A DNA stretch of 15,300 nucleotides, from contig JABDJT010000366.1 of the NCBI GenBank assembly GCA_013003335.1, positions 1 through 15,300 on the forward strand. The letters run 5' to 3'. The notes beneath the pieces are model-generated. The model was not told the DNA's origin. It saw only the letters and a list, made by a program, of their open reading frames with translations, and made no database searches. Within the stretch, counting starts at the first letter, position 1, and every line of letters starts with the position of its first letter. A program made the position numbers and the translations under genes. Shown piece by piece: positions 13,637-15,300 of this stretch. The DNA is from Verrucomicrobiales bacterium. GTDB taxonomy: Bacteria > Verrucomicrobiota > Verrucomicrobiia > Verrucomicrobiales > DEV007.

Positions 13637-14848
13637 ATGCCCGAGATAACCACGTTCAACAGCAGCGAGGATGAATTGCCGCAAAACCGGCTGCTGTCTC
13701 TCGACATGTTTCGCGGACTGGTTTTGGCTTTGCTATTGCTGGAAGCAGCCAATTACGGATGGCAGCATCATATCGGCGCGGCATACCCCGATTCCTGGCT
13801 GGCCCGATTCGTCGAATTTCACGCCACCCATGTTCCGTGGGTGGGTTTTTCGCTTTGGGATCTGATTCAGCCGGCATTTCTGTTCATGGTCGGGGTGTCG
13901 ATGGCGTTCTCTTTCGCCAAGCGTGCGCGAATGGGGGATCGAAACGGGGATCTGGCGGTTCATGCATTGATCCGGTCCCTGATCCTGATTTTTCTCGGAA
14001 TATTCCTGCGCTCAATCCATTCGGAGTCTACGAACTGGACGTTCGAGGATGTGCTGACCCAGATTGGGCTGGGCTACTTTTTTGTCTACCTAATGTGGCA
14101 AAAGTGGTGGCGGATCCAGGCGGTGACGGCGTTGGTCGTGCTGTTCTTGTATTGGCTGATGTTCGTGATCTGGCCCGTTCCTGAAAACGTGGACTGGGCT
14201 ATCGCGGCTGGCGACGGCTGGAAAACACCGCTGGAAGGATTTGCAGCGCACTGGAACAAAAATGTGAATCCTGCCCATCATTTCGATGTCTGGTTTTTGA
14301 ATGGATTTCCCCGCAGCGAACCGTTTGTGGCAAATGAGGGCGGCTACCAGACTCTCAATTTCATCCCTGCTTTCGTGACGATGCTCTTCGGCCTGATGAC
14401 CGGCGAATATCTGCGCGAAGAGCAGAAAGGCTGGGCGATTCCGAAATTCCTTTGTTTTCTCGGAGTCATCGGAATGCTGGTTGGCGTGCTGCTTGCTCTC
14501 GGCCCCTGCCCGATGGTGAAGCGGATCTGGACGCCGTCGTGGACGATTTTCAGCGCGGGAGCCTGCCTCGTTGGTCTTGCCTCGTTGTACGGGATGGTCG
14601 AATTATTAAACTGGAGGACAATTGCCCGCCCCTTCCGGGTACTAGGGATGAATTCGATCGTGATTTACGTGATGTGCTGGACCGTCGCTCCATGGTTGAA
14701 TCAAATGCTGAAGATCCACTTCGGAGAAAATTACGGGAACTGGTTTGGTGCTCCGTTTCAGCCACTGATTGAAAACATCATCGTGCTGATCGTAATCTGG
14801 TTGATCGCATGGTGGATGTATCGGCGGCGGATTTTTCTCCGGATCTAA
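13637..14848 (+). CDS. DUF5009 / HGSNAT-like multi-pass membrane acyltransferase
   Basis: A 403-residue membrane protein of the COG4299/DUF5009 family, related to heparan-alpha-glucosaminide N-acetyltransferase. RLLSLDMFRGLVLALLLLEA (18-37) is the characteristic first helix. HVPWVGFSLWDLIQPAFLF (65-83) carries His65, which aligns with the acetyl-accepting histidine of HGSNAT in its HxxWxG pattern, followed by the D-x3-P-x-F motif. GGYQTLNFIPAFVTMLFGL (235-253) is another family block. I count about ten hydrophobic segments (near 24-42, 76-94, 111-127, 137-153, 160-180, 240-258, 270-289, 300-322, 334-352, 377-396). By family, it may transfer acyl groups from cytoplasmic acyl-CoA to a sugar across the inner membrane; the substrate is unknown. 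The gene stands alone with the esterase operon divergent. Confidence 0.87.
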   Translation: MPEITTFNSSEDELPQNRLLSLDMFRGLVLALLLLEAANYGWQHHIGAAYPDSWLARFVEFHATHVPWVGFSLWDLIQPAFLFMVGVSMAFSFAKRARMGDRNGDLAVHALIRSLILIFLGIFLRSIHSESTNWTFEDVLTQIGLGYFFVYLMWQKWWRIQAVTALVVLFLYWLMFVIWPVPENVDWAIAAGDGWKTPLEGFAAHWNKNVNPAHHFDVWFLNGFPRSEPFVANEGGYQTLNFIPAFVTMLFGLMTGEYLREEQKGWAIPKFLCFLGVIGMLVGVLLALGPCPMVKRIWTPSWTIFSAGACLVGLASLYGMVELLNWRTIARPFRVLGMNSIVIYVMCWTVAPWLNQMLKIHFGENYGNWFGAPFQPLIENIIVLIVIWLIAWWMYRRRIFLRI

Positions 14849-14859
14849 ATCCGTTTTTT
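14840..14859 (+). terminator. Candidate intrinsic terminator of the DUF5009 gene
   Basis: CGGAT (14840-14844) and ATCCG (14849-14853) flank a CTAA loop that contains the stop codon, followed directly by six T residues (14854-14859). The stem has only five pairs, so strength is doubtful, but the stem-loop and T-tract geometry is correct. Confidence 0.4.
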
Positions 14860-14918
14860 GACTCCGGGGTTGCACCGCGGGTTGCAATCGTGGATGGCAA
14901 ACGCAATCATTAGGCGCT

Positions 14919-15300
14919 TTGGCCGAAACTGAAACAAACACCCAGGATCCGGATTCCGAAATCGAACCCGCCGCCGACGAATCCGCGTCGGCTGACGGGA
15001 TGGCAGGTGTTGTGCTGGAAAAAGAACCCGGTCCCGAACCGGTCGCAGTCGGTCCGCCGCCGGTGCAGCATGAATTCAAGGTCCAGATGGATATTTTCGA
15101 AGGGCCGCTGGATCTGCTGCTTTACCTGATCAAAAAAGACGAGGTCGACATTTACGACATCCAGATTGAGCGGATCACGAAGCAATATATGAGCTTCATC
15201 GAAACGTTCAAGCTGCTGAACATCAACCTCGCCGGCGAGTTTTTGGTGATGGCAGCCAATCTCTGCTACATCAAAAGCCGGATGATGCTGCCGAAGCACG
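14919..15300 (+). CDS. scpA: Segregation and condensation protein A, N-terminal part (cut by window edge)
   Basis: The frame reads EFKVQMDIFEGPLDLLLYL, then IKKDEVDIYDIQIERITKQY and INLAGEFLVMAANLCYIKSRMMLPKH, which is the N-terminal kleisin domain of ScpA. ScpA bridges the SMC ATPase heads with ScpB and helps compact and segregate the chromosome. The visible part ends at residue 127, so the SMC-head-binding C-terminus is outside the window. There is no ATG in a normal position: the best start is TTG at 14919 (LAETETNTQDPDSEIEP), preceded by AGG at 14912-14914. It gives an acidic, proline-rich extension of about 50 residues before the domain (EGPLD at 61-65). ATG at 15000 would shorten this. 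The gene is 70 bases downstream of the DUF5009 gene; scpB would be expected after it. Confidence 0.88.
   Translation, partial: MAETETNTQDPDSEIEPAADESASADGMAGVVLEKEPGPEPVAVGPPPVQHEFKVQMDIFEGPLDLLLYLIKKDEVDIYDIQIERITKQYMSFIETFKLLNINLAGEFLVMAANLCYIKSRMMLPKH

Noticed and set aside
14867..14886. Direct repeat of GGGTTGCA with a CCGCGG palindrome between the DUF5009 and scpA genes
   Set aside because: Two 8-base copies are too short to call a repeat family, and no role can be supported.

Overview
The window looks like a chromosomal segment from a bacterium of the Planctomycetota-Verrucomicrobiota group, more likely Verrucomicrobiota. The evidence is the combination of a DUF1552 (HXXSHH) protein, a PSCyt1/DUF1587 cytochrome and a DUF1501 protein, together with the weak or absent Shine-Dalgarno sequences before most genes. 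No phylogenetic computation was possible. There are no tRNA or rRNA genes, CRISPR arrays, transposases or phage genes that I can see, and no gene-free stretch over 300 bases.

Layout. 1-1726 (minus): a Tat-exported DUF1552 protein followed by the start of a large cytochrome/DUF1587 protein that runs off the left edge. 1917-3287 (plus): a DUF1501 protein, divergent from that pair. 3400-5616 (minus): a pseudokinase-like, single-pass membrane protein with C-terminal Sel1 repeats. 5865-7168 (plus): two predicted lipoproteins of unknown function. 7240-9450 (minus): a low-molecular-weight phosphatase followed by a single-chain fusion of ribose-5-phosphate isomerase B and serine hydroxymethyltransferase. 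9628-10101 (plus): a PTS EIIA (Ntr/fructose-type) protein. 10098-13448 (minus): esterase, SMP-30-like lactonase and bifunctional NAD(P)HX repair enzyme Nnr, the last two coupled by a TGATG overlap. 13637-14848 (plus): a DUF5009/HGSNAT-like multi-pass membrane acyltransferase. 14919-15300 (plus): the start of scpA, cut by the right edge.

How they fit together. The left part belongs to the cell-surface cytochrome/DUF1552/DUF1501 repertoire typical of these phyla. The centre is central metabolism (pentose phosphate, one-carbon units) next to a phosphatase, echoing the ywlE-rpiB-glyA neighbourhood of Firmicutes. The right part mixes exported hydrolases, metabolite repair and chromosome segregation.

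The most interesting unexplained signal is a dispersed intergenic repeat. A 22-nt unit (core ACGAACCAACAGGGTTCGTT) occurs as a pair at four loci (about 1812, 3290, 9563 and 13463). Spacing and orientation of the pairs vary, and at least three loci can fold into 8-10 bp hairpins of different sequence. The second notable item is the rpiB-glyA gene fusion. I did not find a clearly new defence or mobile system.
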